Of a stretch of 64,000 nucleotides of DNA, positions 1 to 9,500 are shown in pieces. Position 1 is the stretch's first letter, and every line of letters starts with the position of its first letter. Below the pieces are notes generated by a model. That model had not been told where the DNA came from. It did not search any database and worked only from the letters and a program-made list of their open reading frames with translations. Source of the stretch: an uncultured Myxococcales bacterium (lineage in GTDB: Bacteria > Myxococcota_A > UBA9042 > CAIXZC01); assembly GCA_903895725.1 (NCBI GenBank), contig CAITUV010000044.1:62001-126000 (forward strand), read 5' to 3'. The translations under genes were made by a program, and so were the position numbers.

Positions 1-371
1 CCGCCTCTCAGGTTTCCCGGACGCTGAACCTGGCCAACGATCCGCTGCCGCTGGACATGCCGGTGGGGGACAACTCGTCCGAGCTGAAGGACTTCATCCG
101 CAACGAGAATGCCGAGGATCCGCTCGACTCGGTGCTGAAGGGGAGCCTCCAGGAGGTAACCACCCGGATCCTCAAGTCGCTGCATCCCCGCGAGGAGAAG
201 ATCCTCCGCATGCGCTTCGGCATCGGGGAGTCGAGGACCTTCACCCTGGAGGAGGTCGGCCGGAGCTTCAAGCTGACCCGGGAGCGAATCCGCCAGATCG
301 AGATCAAGGCCCTGGAGAAGCTGCGGTCGTCGGGCCGCAAGGATCTGCTCGAGGAGTTCCTGGAGTCGTGA
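1..371 (+). CDS. rpoD: RNA polymerase primary sigma factor, C-terminal part (5' truncated by window edge)
   Basis: The frame is open from the window edge to TGA at 369-371, and the true start lies outside. The visible residues cover the end of sigma region 3 and all of region 4. The stretch LPLDMPVGDNSSELKDFI matches the linker of primary sigma factors. The helix-turn-helix that contacts the -35 element is seen as TLEEVGRSFKLTRERIRQIE, followed by KALEKLR. Conservation around RERIRQIE is typical of RpoD rather than of alternative sigma factors. It directs core RNA polymerase to housekeeping promoters. The neighbouring gene converges on it. Confidence in the family is high; RpoD versus an RpoS-like paralogue cannot be fully settled from the C-terminus. 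Confidence 0.93.
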   Translation, partial: ASQVSRTLNLANDPLPLDMPVGDNSSELKDFIRNENAEDPLDSVLKGSLQEVTTRILKSLHPREEKILRMRFGIGESRTFTLEEVGRSFKLTRERIRQIEIKALEKLRSSGRKDLLEEFLES

Positions 372-375
372 TTGG

Positions 376-396
376 GCGGGGCGCAACGCCCCTCGT
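376..396. terminator. Short hairpin between convergent genes
   Basis: The 30-base gap between the rpoD stop and the stop of the convergent porin gene contains a perfect 6-bp stem (GGGGCG, loop CAA, CGCCCC) at 378-392. There is no clear T-run on either strand, so it may act as a bidirectional, weakly intrinsic terminator or simply as a stem that protects both 3' ends. Confidence 0.4.
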
Positions 397-401
397 TGCC
401 G

Positions 402-1793
402 CTACAGCGTCATCCCGAGAGTGACCGACACGAGCTGTGCGTTGTTGTTGTACAGGGCCGGGAAGCGGTTGCCGACCCAGTTCGTGCTCCCGTCCTCGGC
501 GTAGGGGATCAGGTTGCCTTCGGCATCGAGGCACTGGGGGTCCGCCGTGGTGCAGGCATGTCCGGAGACTTCGCGAGGCATGAAGTAGGTGAAGCCGTAG
601 GCCGCATCGATGGAAAGACCGAAGTCGAACGTGTAGCCGGCTCCGCCCATGACGAAAGCCCGGTCCGAGTCGGGCAGCATGGGAGAGAGGTACTCGTCGG
701 TGGCCGGCGACTGATCATAGCCGACCCCGAGGCGGACCCGGAGCTGGTCGGTGATCGCGTACTCATTGCCGAGGCGGAAGGTGAACCCATCCTTCCAGTA
801 CTCCGGGACGCTCTGGGTCAAGGCACCGGTCTGGTCCTCTGGGAAGGTCAGGGGGATCTCCTCGAAGATCGACCAGAAGGTGTAGTCCAGGTCGAACTCC
901 GTGTAGAAGGAGCCGAATCGGGCACCGATTCCGGCCGCGATGATGTGGGGCAGCTCGAACGCGGTTTCGACCTTCTGGTCCGGGAAGCCGGACTTGTCCG
1001 AGAGGCCGTCGAGGTTGAAGTGTGCGTTCCCCTCGAGCCCGAGGTGGATGGCGCTGCGGTAGTTGGCACCGATGAACAGCCAGGGAAGCGGTCGGGCCTG
1101 GACACCGGCGGTGAAGCCAAAGCCCCAGCCGCTGCCCGACATCTCGACGGAAGCATCCTCGATGGGGGACCCGTCATCCGCGGCCAGGCCGAACTGCTGG
1201 CCCATGTACCTCTTGAGGTAGACGTGGGCGGGCGAAGCCACGAACGCGGCACCGATCGAGACCTCGGGAATGGGGGAATACCCGAGGCCGGCGGTCAGCT
1301 CCGCAATGGTCAGGGCCGACTTGGTGACGAGGTGCTTTCCTGAGAAATCGTCGCCCCAGTCGAGCGTCAGGCCGAACGGGTAGTTGAAGCCGATTCCGGC
1401 CCCCAGCCTCCCGAAGTCGAACTTCCGGGCATAGGAGGCATAGACGTGCGGCGGAGGCACCAGCTTGTTCACGTTGCTGCCCTTCGGGTTGACTGCGGCA
1501 GGGTCCTCGTAGTTGAAGCTGGGGAACACCATGGTGTCTCCCGCTGCAAACGCCAGGCTCTCCAGGTAGGCCAGGCCGGCCGGGTTGTAGAACACCGTGG
1601 AGGGGTTCTGGAGCCAGGCTCGGACGGCCAGCACGCGTCCCATGGCCGCGGAATCCTGTTCCTGGAGCTCGATTCCCGCCCCGAAGGCCGCAGAGGGGGC
1701 CAGGAGGAGGGTAGCAGCCAGCACGGTGAGGAGCCGCCTTCTCAAAGAGGCCCTGTAGAACGGCCGGGGTCGTGGATTCGTGTTCGTGCGCAT
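402..1793 (-). CDS. FadL/OmpP1/TodX-family outer-membrane porin
   Basis: This 463-residue protein has an N-terminal signal peptide (about residues 20-40, ending near AAFGAG). The mature protein then starts with the family hallmark: GIELQEQDSAAMGRVLAVRA followed by NPSTVFYNPAGLAYL. Long amphipathic beta strands fill the rest and the last residues (SVTLGMTL) end in an outer-membrane strand. FadL proteins carry long-chain fatty acids and other hydrophobic molecules across the outer membrane. The start follows AGGAGGTGA and lies 11 bases downstream of the lipase lipoprotein stop, so the two are probably cotranscribed. The substrate is inferred from that neighbour. A second, distant FadL-type gene lies at 28934-30235. 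Confidence 0.88.
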   Translation of the reverse strand: MRTNTNPRPRPFYRASLRRRLLTVLAATLLLAPSAAFGAGIELQEQDSAAMGRVLAVRAWLQNPSTVFYNPAGLAYLESLAFAAGDTMVFPSFNYEDPAAVNPKGSNVNKLVPPPHVYASYARKFDFGRLGAGIGFNYPFGLTLDWGDDFSGKHLVTKSALTIAELTAGLGYSPIPEVSIGAAFVASPAHVYLKRYMGQQFGLAADDGSPIEDASVEMSGSGWGFGFTAGVQARPLPWLFIGANYRSAIHLGLEGNAHFNLDGLSDKSGFPDQKVETAFELPHIIAAGIGARFGSFYTEFDLDYTFWSIFEEIPLTFPEDQTGALTQSVPEYWKDGFTFRLGNEYAITDQLRVRLGVGYDQSPATDEYLSPMLPDSDRAFVMGGAGYTFDFGLSIDAAYGFTYFMPREVSGHACTTADPQCLDAEGNLIPYAEDGSTNWVGNRFPALYNNNAQLVSVTLGMTL

Positions 1794-1804
1794 GTCCTCA
1801 CCTC

Positions 1805-4800
1805 CTACAGGTCGTCGCAGGGGAGCGAGTCGCCGCTCGTCGCCCCCGCGACCTTGGAGCCGTCCCCGTCTTGAGCAAAGAAGGCGATGATGTCATCGAC
1901 CGTCACCTTGGCAACCGGGTCCGCCCCCACCCCGCCTCCGCAATCGACAAAGAAGAAGCCGTGACACGGGGCCGGGTACTCCTTGAAGTAAGGCTGCACG
2001 CCGTCACGGGCCGCGCAGGCCAGCTCCCGGGTGGCGGCATGGGGGATGAACCCGTCGGTCTTGGCCATGGCGAGGAGGATCTTTTTCTTGTCCCCCACCA
2101 GCGGAGCCTTGACCAGGTGACGAGCGTAGTTGACCGGGTCTCCACGGTCGAGCAGCATCTGGGCCGTGTCCATGAACTCGGCATACTCCGCGGTCCCCTT
2201 GACGTACCCCATGCCCGTCAGCGCGTCCTCGATGGGCTTGCGGAACTCCTCGTTCTCCGTCTCCTGGAGGATTCGGGTCAGGTGGCCGCCCGTGACCACG
2301 AGCGCCGCGTGCTGGACGGCATCGGTCAGGGTCAGGGCCGGAACGCCGGCAATGCCGCCCAGCGAGTCCCCGACGAAGAAGATCCGGCCCGTGTCGATGG
2401 GTCCCACTTTCTTTCCCCCGCCATCCGTGATGCAGACCACGTTCTTCTCGCACAGGAACGAGTTGAGCCCGTTCTTGCCCGGGTTGGTGGCAAAGCGCAC
2501 CGCCTGGTAGATGTCGAGCGCGGCCTGGACCAGGTGGTCTCGGGTGGCCACGGCATCCGCCGAGAAGAACGGAACACCGTTGCCCAGGCCCGGCAGTGCC
2601 CGCTGCCCGTGGAAGGGCAGGTCGATGGCCAGGACCGCGTATCCGGCCTTCAGGAACGGGTCGAATTGCGCTATCGCAAGCTCCTTCTTCCCGTCCAGCC
2701 CGTGCTGGAGGACGACCAGCGGAACTGGCGAACCGGAGACCGGGAGGAACTCCTCCTTGGGCAGTGCCAGGATGAACGGCAGGCTGTACTGCGTGAAATC
2801 AGGGACGCCGGATGCGGAGAGCTTCATCCGGCCGAAGTTGCCCGAAGCCGGGTCCGCCGCGGCCAGGGCCGAGAAGGCGATGAAATGTCCGCCCTCGAGC
2901 ACCACCTTGTCCGCATTCTTCACGACTGGGGTCGCAGTCTCGGCCTCGGCCAGAGTGCCTTGCGGATCGTCTCCGACGGTGTGCTTGTCGAGCTCGGCCT
3001 TGACCACGTTGACGAGCCAGGTACCGACGGTCTGGGTGGTGAACGTCCAGAACATCAGGACCTGCTCGCGGCCGACGCCGACCATGTCGGACTCGAGCGC
3101 TGCGAAGATGGAGTTGTAGTTCTGCCGGAGCATCTCCAGCTGCTGCGCATCGGCATCGCTCAACGTCATGAGGTTGCTCTTGCCGGCCTCGGCATCGAAC
3201 AGCGGGTCCGGGCTGCGGGCCATGAAGAAGACGGGGGCGACCTCGATGGGCCAGGGCTTGTCGTCGGGGCCCTTGTCCTTGGAGCGCAGGTTGTCGAACG
3301 CCAGCAGCATGTAACGCCGGCCGGCCTGGAGCGGATGCCCGCCGGTCGGTCGTACGATGAGGCTGCCGCTCTCGAACGAGGCCTTGACCTCGCCATCGGT
3401 GTAGATGTTGTCCGGCTGCATCAGGGACATCATGCCCAGGGTCCCTGCGGCCGGGTCCACCTCGGTCACGTCGGCCATGCCCAGCGAGATGTCGCCCAGC
3501 CCCTTACCACCCATGATGTCGGTCATGGCCCCGAGCCACTTGAAGCTACCCGGGTCCAGCGGCCGCAGGAAGGCCGTGTGGGTCGATGCCAGCGGAGAGA
3601 AGCCGTCCAGGCGGTTGAGCTCGCTGACGATGTCCTTCTGCATGTCCGGCCACGACGGGTTGACCGGGATGTCAACCTGGACCGGCTTGCCCTTGTCATC
3701 GAGGGACATGAGGACGTCGTTGGGGAAGGGGACGGTACCCGACGTCGGGTCGAAGATCGCCTCGTTGTGAGACTGGATCGAGAATCCCCAGATACCGGCC
3801 AGGCGATTGGTGACATCGGCCAGCCCGGCAGCGGTGATGAGCGCCTGGACTCCCTGCCGAATGCCCTCGAGCAGGGCGGCATCCGCGTCGGCCACCCCGA
3901 AGTCGGCAAGCTGGCTGACCCCCTCCTTGACAACGGGAACGGTAAGTCGGGACACGGCGGTGACCGTGGACGGCGTGACCGGGAAGAGCCCGCCGGCCGT
4001 CAGGACTGCGTCCGTAATGGCTGCAGCGTAGGCGGCGCCGGCCTCGTAGCCCCCCTCGGGAACGATGGTGAGGGTGGTTCCGGAATCGTTGACGGAGAGG
4101 GCCGCATTCTCGGGGGCCGCGGCACCGATCTTCTGCAGGATGACCGCCTCGGAGGTGACCGAGGCCGGGTCGATCGGCAGGGAGAACGTGGCGGACAGGG
4201 TCATGGAGGCCGGCCATCCGTCGAGCGAGTTCATGTATTCGAAGAAGGCCTTCTGCACGGGCGTGTCGTTGGTGCAGTCCACCGGGAAGCAGAGGTTCCC
4301 CTCGATGCAGTCGGGCTTTCCGTCGCCGTCGCAGTCATGCTGCGAGCTTGCCGGGGACGTCTTGACGATGTCATTGGGCGTGGGGAAGAGGCTGCGGGTC
4401 GGGTCGTTGACCAGCATGGCCTCGGGGCGGATGGAGAACGTCCACAGCAGGGCGACATCCCCACGACCGAGCTTCTCGTTGCCGGCGGCATCGCTGGCGA
4501 GCCAGTCGAAGATCGGGGCAAACAGGGTGCGGAGGCCTTCGAGCTGGACCGCCGTTTCGTCGGGCAGCGCACACACCGAGCGACCGTCGATGGCCAGCGC
4601 CTTGGTGCTCTTGAGCAGGTTGAACGCATAGCTCGACCGAACGGCGTCGCCGGTCTCATCCGTGATGCCGGTGGTGATCACTGCGGCGTAGGTGTGCCCC
4701 TGGAGCCACTCCTGCCCCTCCGGCGGCAGGATGCTGAGCGGAGTGATCCCGGCCGCCTCGTCGACGGGACCGGCGACCATGCGGATTCCGGCCACACGGG

Positions 4801-5278
4801 CCACGGGAACCCCGGCATCGGGGCGGAGCAGCCCGGTCAGGTCCAGGACGCGGACGGTCTTCTCGGTAAGGGGGCTTTCCTTGGCCGGATCGGTCTCGAT
4901 CCGGAACCCCTGGAACGCGGTGGAGGTCGCACCGTCGGTGGGGAAGCCGTGCAGCGTGTTGAGGTAGGTCTCCACGAGCTGCTCGGCAGCCTCGGTCGAG
5001 AACGCGGGCACGACGAGCGGCTCGTCCTGCCCCAGGACCGTGAGCTCCACCTCGAGCGGGAACGCCACCTTCATGAGCGCCGGATTGTCCGGGTCCTGGA
5101 CCATGAGCAGGTCGCTCGGCTTGGGGATCGCGGGCAGCACGGGATGCTCGGCGTCGGGGGAGACGGGGGCGGGGTCGAACTGAGCGACCGTCACCGGGAC
5201 CGCCTCCTCCACCGTGACGTCCTGACATGCTGCAGCCGCCAGGAGCACCGCCAGGAGCGATAGTGCATTCTTCTTCAT
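1805..5278 (-). CDS. VolA-like surface lipase lipoprotein with repeated N-terminal modules
   Basis: This is a 1157-residue protein with a lipoprotein signal (lipobox LAAAAC, Cys18). The C-terminal third is an alpha/beta hydrolase: LQHGLDG at the oxyanion loop, GDSLGG with Ser972 as the nucleophile, KTDGFI and PCHGFF as the probable Asp and His. The N-terminal two thirds resembles the virulence-factor-lipase N-terminal region (VolA of Vibrio), with three related modules carrying the FDP..PFPND..L pattern and a following hydrophobic repeat. Family members are surface lysophospholipases or lipases. Start chosen after GGAGGAA. It lies between khpA (57-base gap upstream) and a FadL-type porin (11-base gap downstream); lipid cleavage coupled to uptake is the inferred role. 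The exact substrate is unknown. Confidence 0.78.
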   Translation of the reverse strand: MKKNALSLLAVLLAAAACQDVTVEEAVPVTVAQFDPAPVSPDAEHPVLPAIPKPSDLLMVQDPDNPALMKVAFPLEVELTVLGQDEPLVVPAFSTEAAEQLVETYLNTLHGFPTDGATSTAFQGFRIETDPAKESPLTEKTVRVLDLTGLLRPDAGVPVARVAGIRMVAGPVDEAAGITPLSILPPEGQEWLQGHTYAAVITTGITDETGDAVRSSYAFNLLKSTKALAIDGRSVCALPDETAVQLEGLRTLFAPIFDWLASDAAGNEKLGRGDVALLWTFSIRPEAMLVNDPTRSLFPTPNDIVKTSPASSQHDCDGDGKPDCIEGNLCFPVDCTNDTPVQKAFFEYMNSLDGWPASMTLSATFSLPIDPASVTSEAVILQKIGAAAPENAALSVNDSGTTLTIVPEGGYEAGAAYAAAITDAVLTAGGLFPVTPSTVTAVSRLTVPVVKEGVSQLADFGVADADAALLEGIRQGVQALITAAGLADVTNRLAGIWGFSIQSHNEAIFDPTSGTVPFPNDVLMSLDDKGKPVQVDIPVNPSWPDMQKDIVSELNRLDGFSPLASTHTAFLRPLDPGSFKWLGAMTDIMGGKGLGDISLGMADVTEVDPAAGTLGMMSLMQPDNIYTDGEVKASFESGSLIVRPTGGHPLQAGRRYMLLAFDNLRSKDKGPDDKPWPIEVAPVFFMARSPDPLFDAEAGKSNLMTLSDADAQQLEMLRQNYNSIFAALESDMVGVGREQVLMFWTFTTQTVGTWLVNVVKAELDKHTVGDDPQGTLAEAETATPVVKNADKVVLEGGHFIAFSALAAADPASGNFGRMKLSASGVPDFTQYSLPFILALPKEEFLPVSGSPVPLVVLQHGLDGKKELAIAQFDPFLKAGYAVLAIDLPFHGQRALPGLGNGVPFFSADAVATRDHLVQAALDIYQAVRFATNPGKNGLNSFLCEKNVVCITDGGGKKVGPIDTGRIFFVGDSLGGIAGVPALTLTDAVQHAALVVTGGHLTRILQETENEEFRKPIEDALTGMGYVKGTAEYAEFMDTAQMLLDRGDPVNYARHLVKAPLVGDKKKILLAMAKTDGFIPHAATRELACAARDGVQPYFKEYPAPCHGFFFVDCGGGVGADPVAKVTVDDIIAFFAQDGDGSKVAGATSGDSLPCDDL

Positions 5279-5335
5279 GTGCTGGTTCCTCCACTGCCGG
5301 GGCGGAAAGGGCCCGGCATCGAACCTCGACGCCGG

Positions 5336-5593
5336 CTACTTCTCAATGATCTGCAGGACGGCCTTCTTGCCAAGTTTCGTGGCGAGCGCGGTGAGCAGGA
5401 CCCGCAAGGACTGGGCCATCCGGCCCTCTCGACCGATGATCTTCCCGATCTCGGTCTTGACAGCGGACAGCTCCACCACGACCATGTTGCCGCTCTCGAT
5501 GACGTTGAGGGACAAGCCCTCCGGATTGTCCACGATGGTTTCCACGAGGCGACGGATGAAGTCTCTGATTTCGGTACCCGCGCTGGTAAGCAT
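5336..5593 (-). CDS. khpA: KH-domain RNA-binding protein, KhpA type
   Basis: An 85-residue protein consisting of one type II KH domain. The GxxG loop is present as GKIIGREGRMA, and the preceding VDNPEGLSLNVIES matches the KhpA/YlqC family start. These proteins bind RNA and, with KhpB, influence sRNA function and cell envelope synthesis. The ATG at 5593 is chosen because AGGAGG lies six bases upstream; a longer reading to 5635 would place the ribosome site inside the gene. A promoter with TTGAAA and TAGGAT lies upstream. It is the first gene of a minus-strand run that continues into the lipase lipoprotein, although that linkage may be incidental. Confidence 0.85.
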   Translation of the reverse strand: MLTSAGTEIRDFIRRLVETIVDNPEGLSLNVIESGNMVVVELSAVKTEIGKIIGREGRMAQSLRVLLTALATKLGKKAVLQIIEK

Positions 5594-5659
5594 GACAACC
5601 TCCTGGCAGAAGAGTCCTGGTTCTGCGGTGTGCACGCGAATTCCTCGTTCGCAGCCTCC

Positions 5660-5688
5660 ATCCTAGCGCGTCGGGCCGGGGGTTTCAA
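5660..5688 (-). promoter_or_regulatory. Sigma-70 promoter for khpA
   Basis: On the minus strand TTGAAA (5688-5683) and TAGGAT (5665-5660) are separated by exactly 17 bases. The khpA ATG is about 65 bases downstream. It forms a divergent pair with the plus-strand promoter at 5700. Confidence 0.6.
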
Positions 5689-5699
5689 CTGGTTTGGAG

Positions 5700-5728
5700 T
5701 TGCGTGAAATCAGCACCGGGCGTAGCAT
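5700..5728 (+). promoter_or_regulatory. Sigma-70 promoter for the acetyltransferase gene
   Basis: TTGCGT (5700-5705), a 17-base spacer and TAGCAT (5723-5728) sit about 32 bases before the ATG at 5760. The position fits a short leader carrying the AAGGTGA ribosome site. Confidence 0.5.
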
Positions 5729-5759
5729 CCTTCCTGCGACGTCCGGGAAGGTGAATCGC

Positions 5760-6350
5760 ATGGAAAACCCCTTTGATCCCGGTTACTACCGGGAGCACGA
5801 GCTGCGCCAGATGGGATTTGCCGAGGTCGGGGACGACGTCCGGATCTCCCGCAACTGCACGATCCTTGGGTTGCCCAACATCCGGATCGGCAGCCGCGTG
5901 CGGATTGACGGCTACTGCACCCTGGTGGCCCCGGGCAACGGGTACCTTCGAATCGGCTCGTTCGTGTTCGTCGGCGGCTACTCCCTGCTCTCGGCCGGGG
6001 CCGGAATCGACCTGGAGGACTTCGTCATCGTGTCCCAGGGATGCCGGATCTACAGCCGCAACGACGATTACAGCGGCGAGCACCTGTGCGGCCACAACGT
6101 CCCGGAACGCTTTGCCGGCATCACCAGCGCACCGGTCCGTTTGAGACGCCACGTCATGCTCGGGACGGGCACGGTGGTCTTCCCGGGAGTCGAGATCGGC
6201 GAGGGCACCGCCGTGGGCGCCCAATCCCTGGTCACCCGAGGGCTACCCCCCTGGGGGATCTTTGCCGGCTGCCCGGTTCGACGGCTCAAGGACCGGTCCA
6301 GGCGGGTGCTCGAGCTCGAGCAGGAAGTCCGCAAGGAGCTCGGAAAGTAG
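5760..6350 (+). CDS. Left-handed beta-helix (hexapeptide) acyltransferase
   Basis: A 196-residue member of the WbbJ / maltose O-acetyltransferase superfamily. Repeats of the hexapeptide type are visible from about residue 35 (CTILGLPNIRIGSRVRI) to the C-terminal part (VVFPGVEIGEGTAVGAQS), with VTRGLPPWGIFAGCPVRRLK as the typical end of the catalytic helix. Such enzymes move an acetyl group from acetyl-CoA to a sugar hydroxyl or amine, often in surface polysaccharide synthesis. The His that usually acts as base may lie in RLRRHVMLG. The ATG at 5760 follows AAGGTGA; the upstream ATG at 5694 has no ribosome site and overlaps the promoter. The substrate is unknown. Confidence 0.82.
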   Translation: MENPFDPGYYREHELRQMGFAEVGDDVRISRNCTILGLPNIRIGSRVRIDGYCTLVAPGNGYLRIGSFVFVGGYSLLSAGAGIDLEDFVIVSQGCRIYSRNDDYSGEHLCGHNVPERFAGITSAPVRLRRHVMLGTGTVVFPGVEIGEGTAVGAQSLVTRGLPPWGIFAGCPVRRLKDRSRRVLELEQEVRKELGK

Positions 6351-6553
6351 ACCTCAGACTCCCGGTCCGGCGATCGACCTGCCTCCCCTTGGTTCCCGTG
6401 CGACCTCCGAACACCGGCGGACCGGCAAGTGAGCGCCCGGCGGACAGGGAAGGCGCCGAGATGGCGGCGGAGGCGTACCTGGGGGGTACGTCGGGCACGG
6501 CATCCGGCGTCTGACGCCGTCCCCCGGGATGGTCACGAAGCCGGAGGCGGTGT

Positions 6554-9500
6554 TCAGGGGCAGCCGCAGCCCGTGCAGGTAACGCACGAGCTGCTCCAGA
6601 CACAGCCGTACGTCGGGGACAGGCAGAACTTCCACTTGTTGGTCCCGCAGCATTTCCAGTTGGTGCCCTCTTCCCACAGGCACTGGGCACCGGGCTTGAG
6701 CGCGCAGCTGCCCCACTGGCAGCTTGCGGTGCAGGTCTTCTGCGCACAGGCGTCACAGCCGCTGCCGGAGGTTGTGCCGGGCGCACAGACCCCCTGACCG
6801 GTGCACGTGCCCCACGAGCCGTAGCTCCCCCACTGACAGGAGGCGGTGCAGCTCCTGGAGCGGGACTGGGTGCCACAATTCCCGCAGGCCTGGGACTGAG
6901 ACTCGGTCTGCCCGTAAGCGCAGACCCCCTGGCCCGAGCAGGTGCTCCAACTGCTCCAGGCTCCCCAGTTGCAGCTGAAGTCACACGTGCGTGTCGCAGT
7001 CTGGGTGCCGCAGTTACCGCACGACTGGCTCTTGGTTTCGGTCTGCCCCGGAGAGCAGGATCCCTGCCCCATGCAGCTACCCCAGGAATCCCAGAAGCAG
7101 GAGCCGTTGCAGGACCGGTACTGGGTTCCGCAAAGGCCGCAGGACTGGCTCTGCTGCTGACCCGGCTGGCACACTCCCTGGCTCTGACAGATGCTCCACG
7201 CATCCCACTGGCACATGGCGTTGCAGTTGCGGTACTGGCTGCCGCAGGGACCGCAGGACTGGGTCTGCTGCTGACCCGCGGAGCAGACCCCCTGGTTGAC
7301 GCAGCTGCTCCAGGGGTCCCACTGGCACTGGGCATTGCAGCTGCGCGACTGGGTACCGCAGTAGCCGCACCCCTGGGTCTGGCTCTGCCCGAGGGAGCAG
7401 GTTCCCTGGTTGAGACAGCTGCCCCAGGGATCCCACTGGCACTGGTTGTTGCACGAGCGATAGCGCGTTCCGCACAGCCCGCATGCCTCGGATTGCTGCT
7501 GGCCTGCGGTGCAGACTCCCTGCGTGATGCACTGTCCGAACGGTCCCCATGTGCAGCTGTTGGTGCAGGTACGCGTCTGGGTGCCGCACATGCCGCAGGA
7601 CACGACGTCCTGCTTGCCGGGTGGGCATGCGAAGATCTGGTCCGGGGTCCCGTCGCAGTCATTGTCGAAGCCGTCGCAGATCTCGGCCTTCATCCCTTCG
7701 AGGGGATTGCAGGTCTGGGGGACGCCATTGAGGCAGTTGACGACCGTGTGCTCACAGAGGCCGAGCCCGCACTTGGTGGTCCCGAGCTCCTCGTCGACCA
7801 TGCCGTCACAGTCGTTGTCGATTCCGTCGCAGGTCTCGGGCTGAGCCCCTTCGAACGGGTCGCACGGGGTGTAGACGCCGTTGACGCAATCAACCGCAGT
7901 GTGCTGGCACGGGCCGACGCCGCACGTGGAGCTTCCGAGCAGCTCGTCGACGCCTCCGTCGCAGTCGTTGTCGACGTTGTCACAGACCTCCGTCGCTGCC
8001 GGATGGGCCTTGTGGTTGTTGTCGGCACAGTCCCCCTTCTTGTCGCTGTAACCGGGCGGAGCGAAGCAGGCCAGGGTGGTTGCCGTCTCGACGCCCCACC
8101 CGTCTCCGTCGAGATCTGCGAAGAAGGTGACGAGCACCCCCTCGTCGATCTGGCCGTCGCAGTTCTCATCGAGCCCGTTGCACTGCTCCGCCGGCTCCGG
8201 CGGGCAGTTGGCCAGGCAGAGGAACTGGAACTTGCACGATTCCCAGTCGACACAGGAGATGGGCTTTGGCGCGTTGCACTCGGACCACTGAGCATCGGTG
8301 CAGGTCCGCGTCCCGTCCGCACATCCGTGCGTGCAGACCTCGTCGTACTGGTCCGCTTTTCCGTCGCAGTCGTTGTCCTTGGCGTCGCAGATCTCTTCGA
8401 TCCCGGGGTGGATGGTGGGGTCCGAGTCGTCGCAGTCGAGCCCCGTAGCGATCGTCCCCTCGGGAGGATAGCAGGCCGTCACCTTGCTCTTCTCGTCGCC
8501 GTACAGGTCGCCGTCGACGTCGATGAAGTAGTCGGAGAGAAGCCCCTCGTCAATCGTGCCGTCGCAGTCGTCATCCGCTCCGTTGCACGTCTCGGGGATG
8601 GAGGCGAAGTCCTCGTCGACCTGGCCGTCGCAGTCATTGTCGAGGCCGTCGCAGTCGAGCTCGAGCCCTTCCTGGTACGCAGGGTCAAGGGCCCCGTAGA
8701 GGCTCGGTCCGCACGGCTTCCATTCCATCTGTTCGCAGAGGGAGGCCGGCTTCTTGGTCCCGGCGCAAACGCCCGACTGGAGCTCGCAGGGAGGGACCAG
8801 GATGTTGGGGTCCAGGATATCGAGCATGCCGTCACAATCGTTGTCGAGGCCGTCGCAATCCTCGCCGGCATTGGGGTGTGCGAGAGGCTGAGTATCGTCG
8901 CAGTCCCCGGACTCGAGGGCCGTGTAGTAGCCTTCCGACAGGCAGAGGCAGGTAGAGGCTGAGTCGACGCCGTAGCCGTCCGAGTCCTTGTCGAGGTAGT
9001 ACACGGTGCACCCTTCGGCACCGGGCTCGTCGGTCTGGCCGTCGCAGTCGTTGTCCTGGCCGTCGCAGGCCTCGTCGAGGCCGAAGTAGGTCTGCGAGCA
9101 GGTGAGCTCTCCGCTGCTGCAGGTCTTCTGTCCTTCCTCGCAGAGCCCCTTCTTGCCGGGGATGGGGCAGGCGTCACCGCCGCCCGGATTCCCTTCGTCC
9201 ACGGTCCCGTCGCAGTCGTTGTCCTTGCCATCGCACTGCTCCGGAGTCGGAAGGGGAGCATTGCAGTCCGTCAGCCCTTCGGCCGTACACTTGCGGATTC
9301 CCTTGCAGGTTCCGGTGCCGCTGGTGACGGAGCACGGGGTCGACAGCTCGAGATCCACAGCCACGTCGTCGCACGCGCACTGGCCGCTCGAGGGGAGACA
9401 GTAGTTGGATCCTCCTTCCTCCACGTCCAGCTCCACGCAGGCGTACCCGGCCGGGCAGAGGCTCTCTTTGGAGCAGGGGGTGACGCAGAACGAGCCGTCC

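Noticed and set aside
1772..5263. Long plus-strand open frame of 1163 codons opposite the lipase gene
   Set aside because: It is the antisense shadow of the lipoprotein gene; it has no ribosome site, no family motif and an Arg/Gly/Val-rich composition typical of GC-rich shadows.
7493..8962. Plus-strand open frame opposite the MopE-like gene
   Set aside because: Its repeats (for example VVVDVV-type) are the complement of the DNDCDG motifs, and it lacks a start signal.
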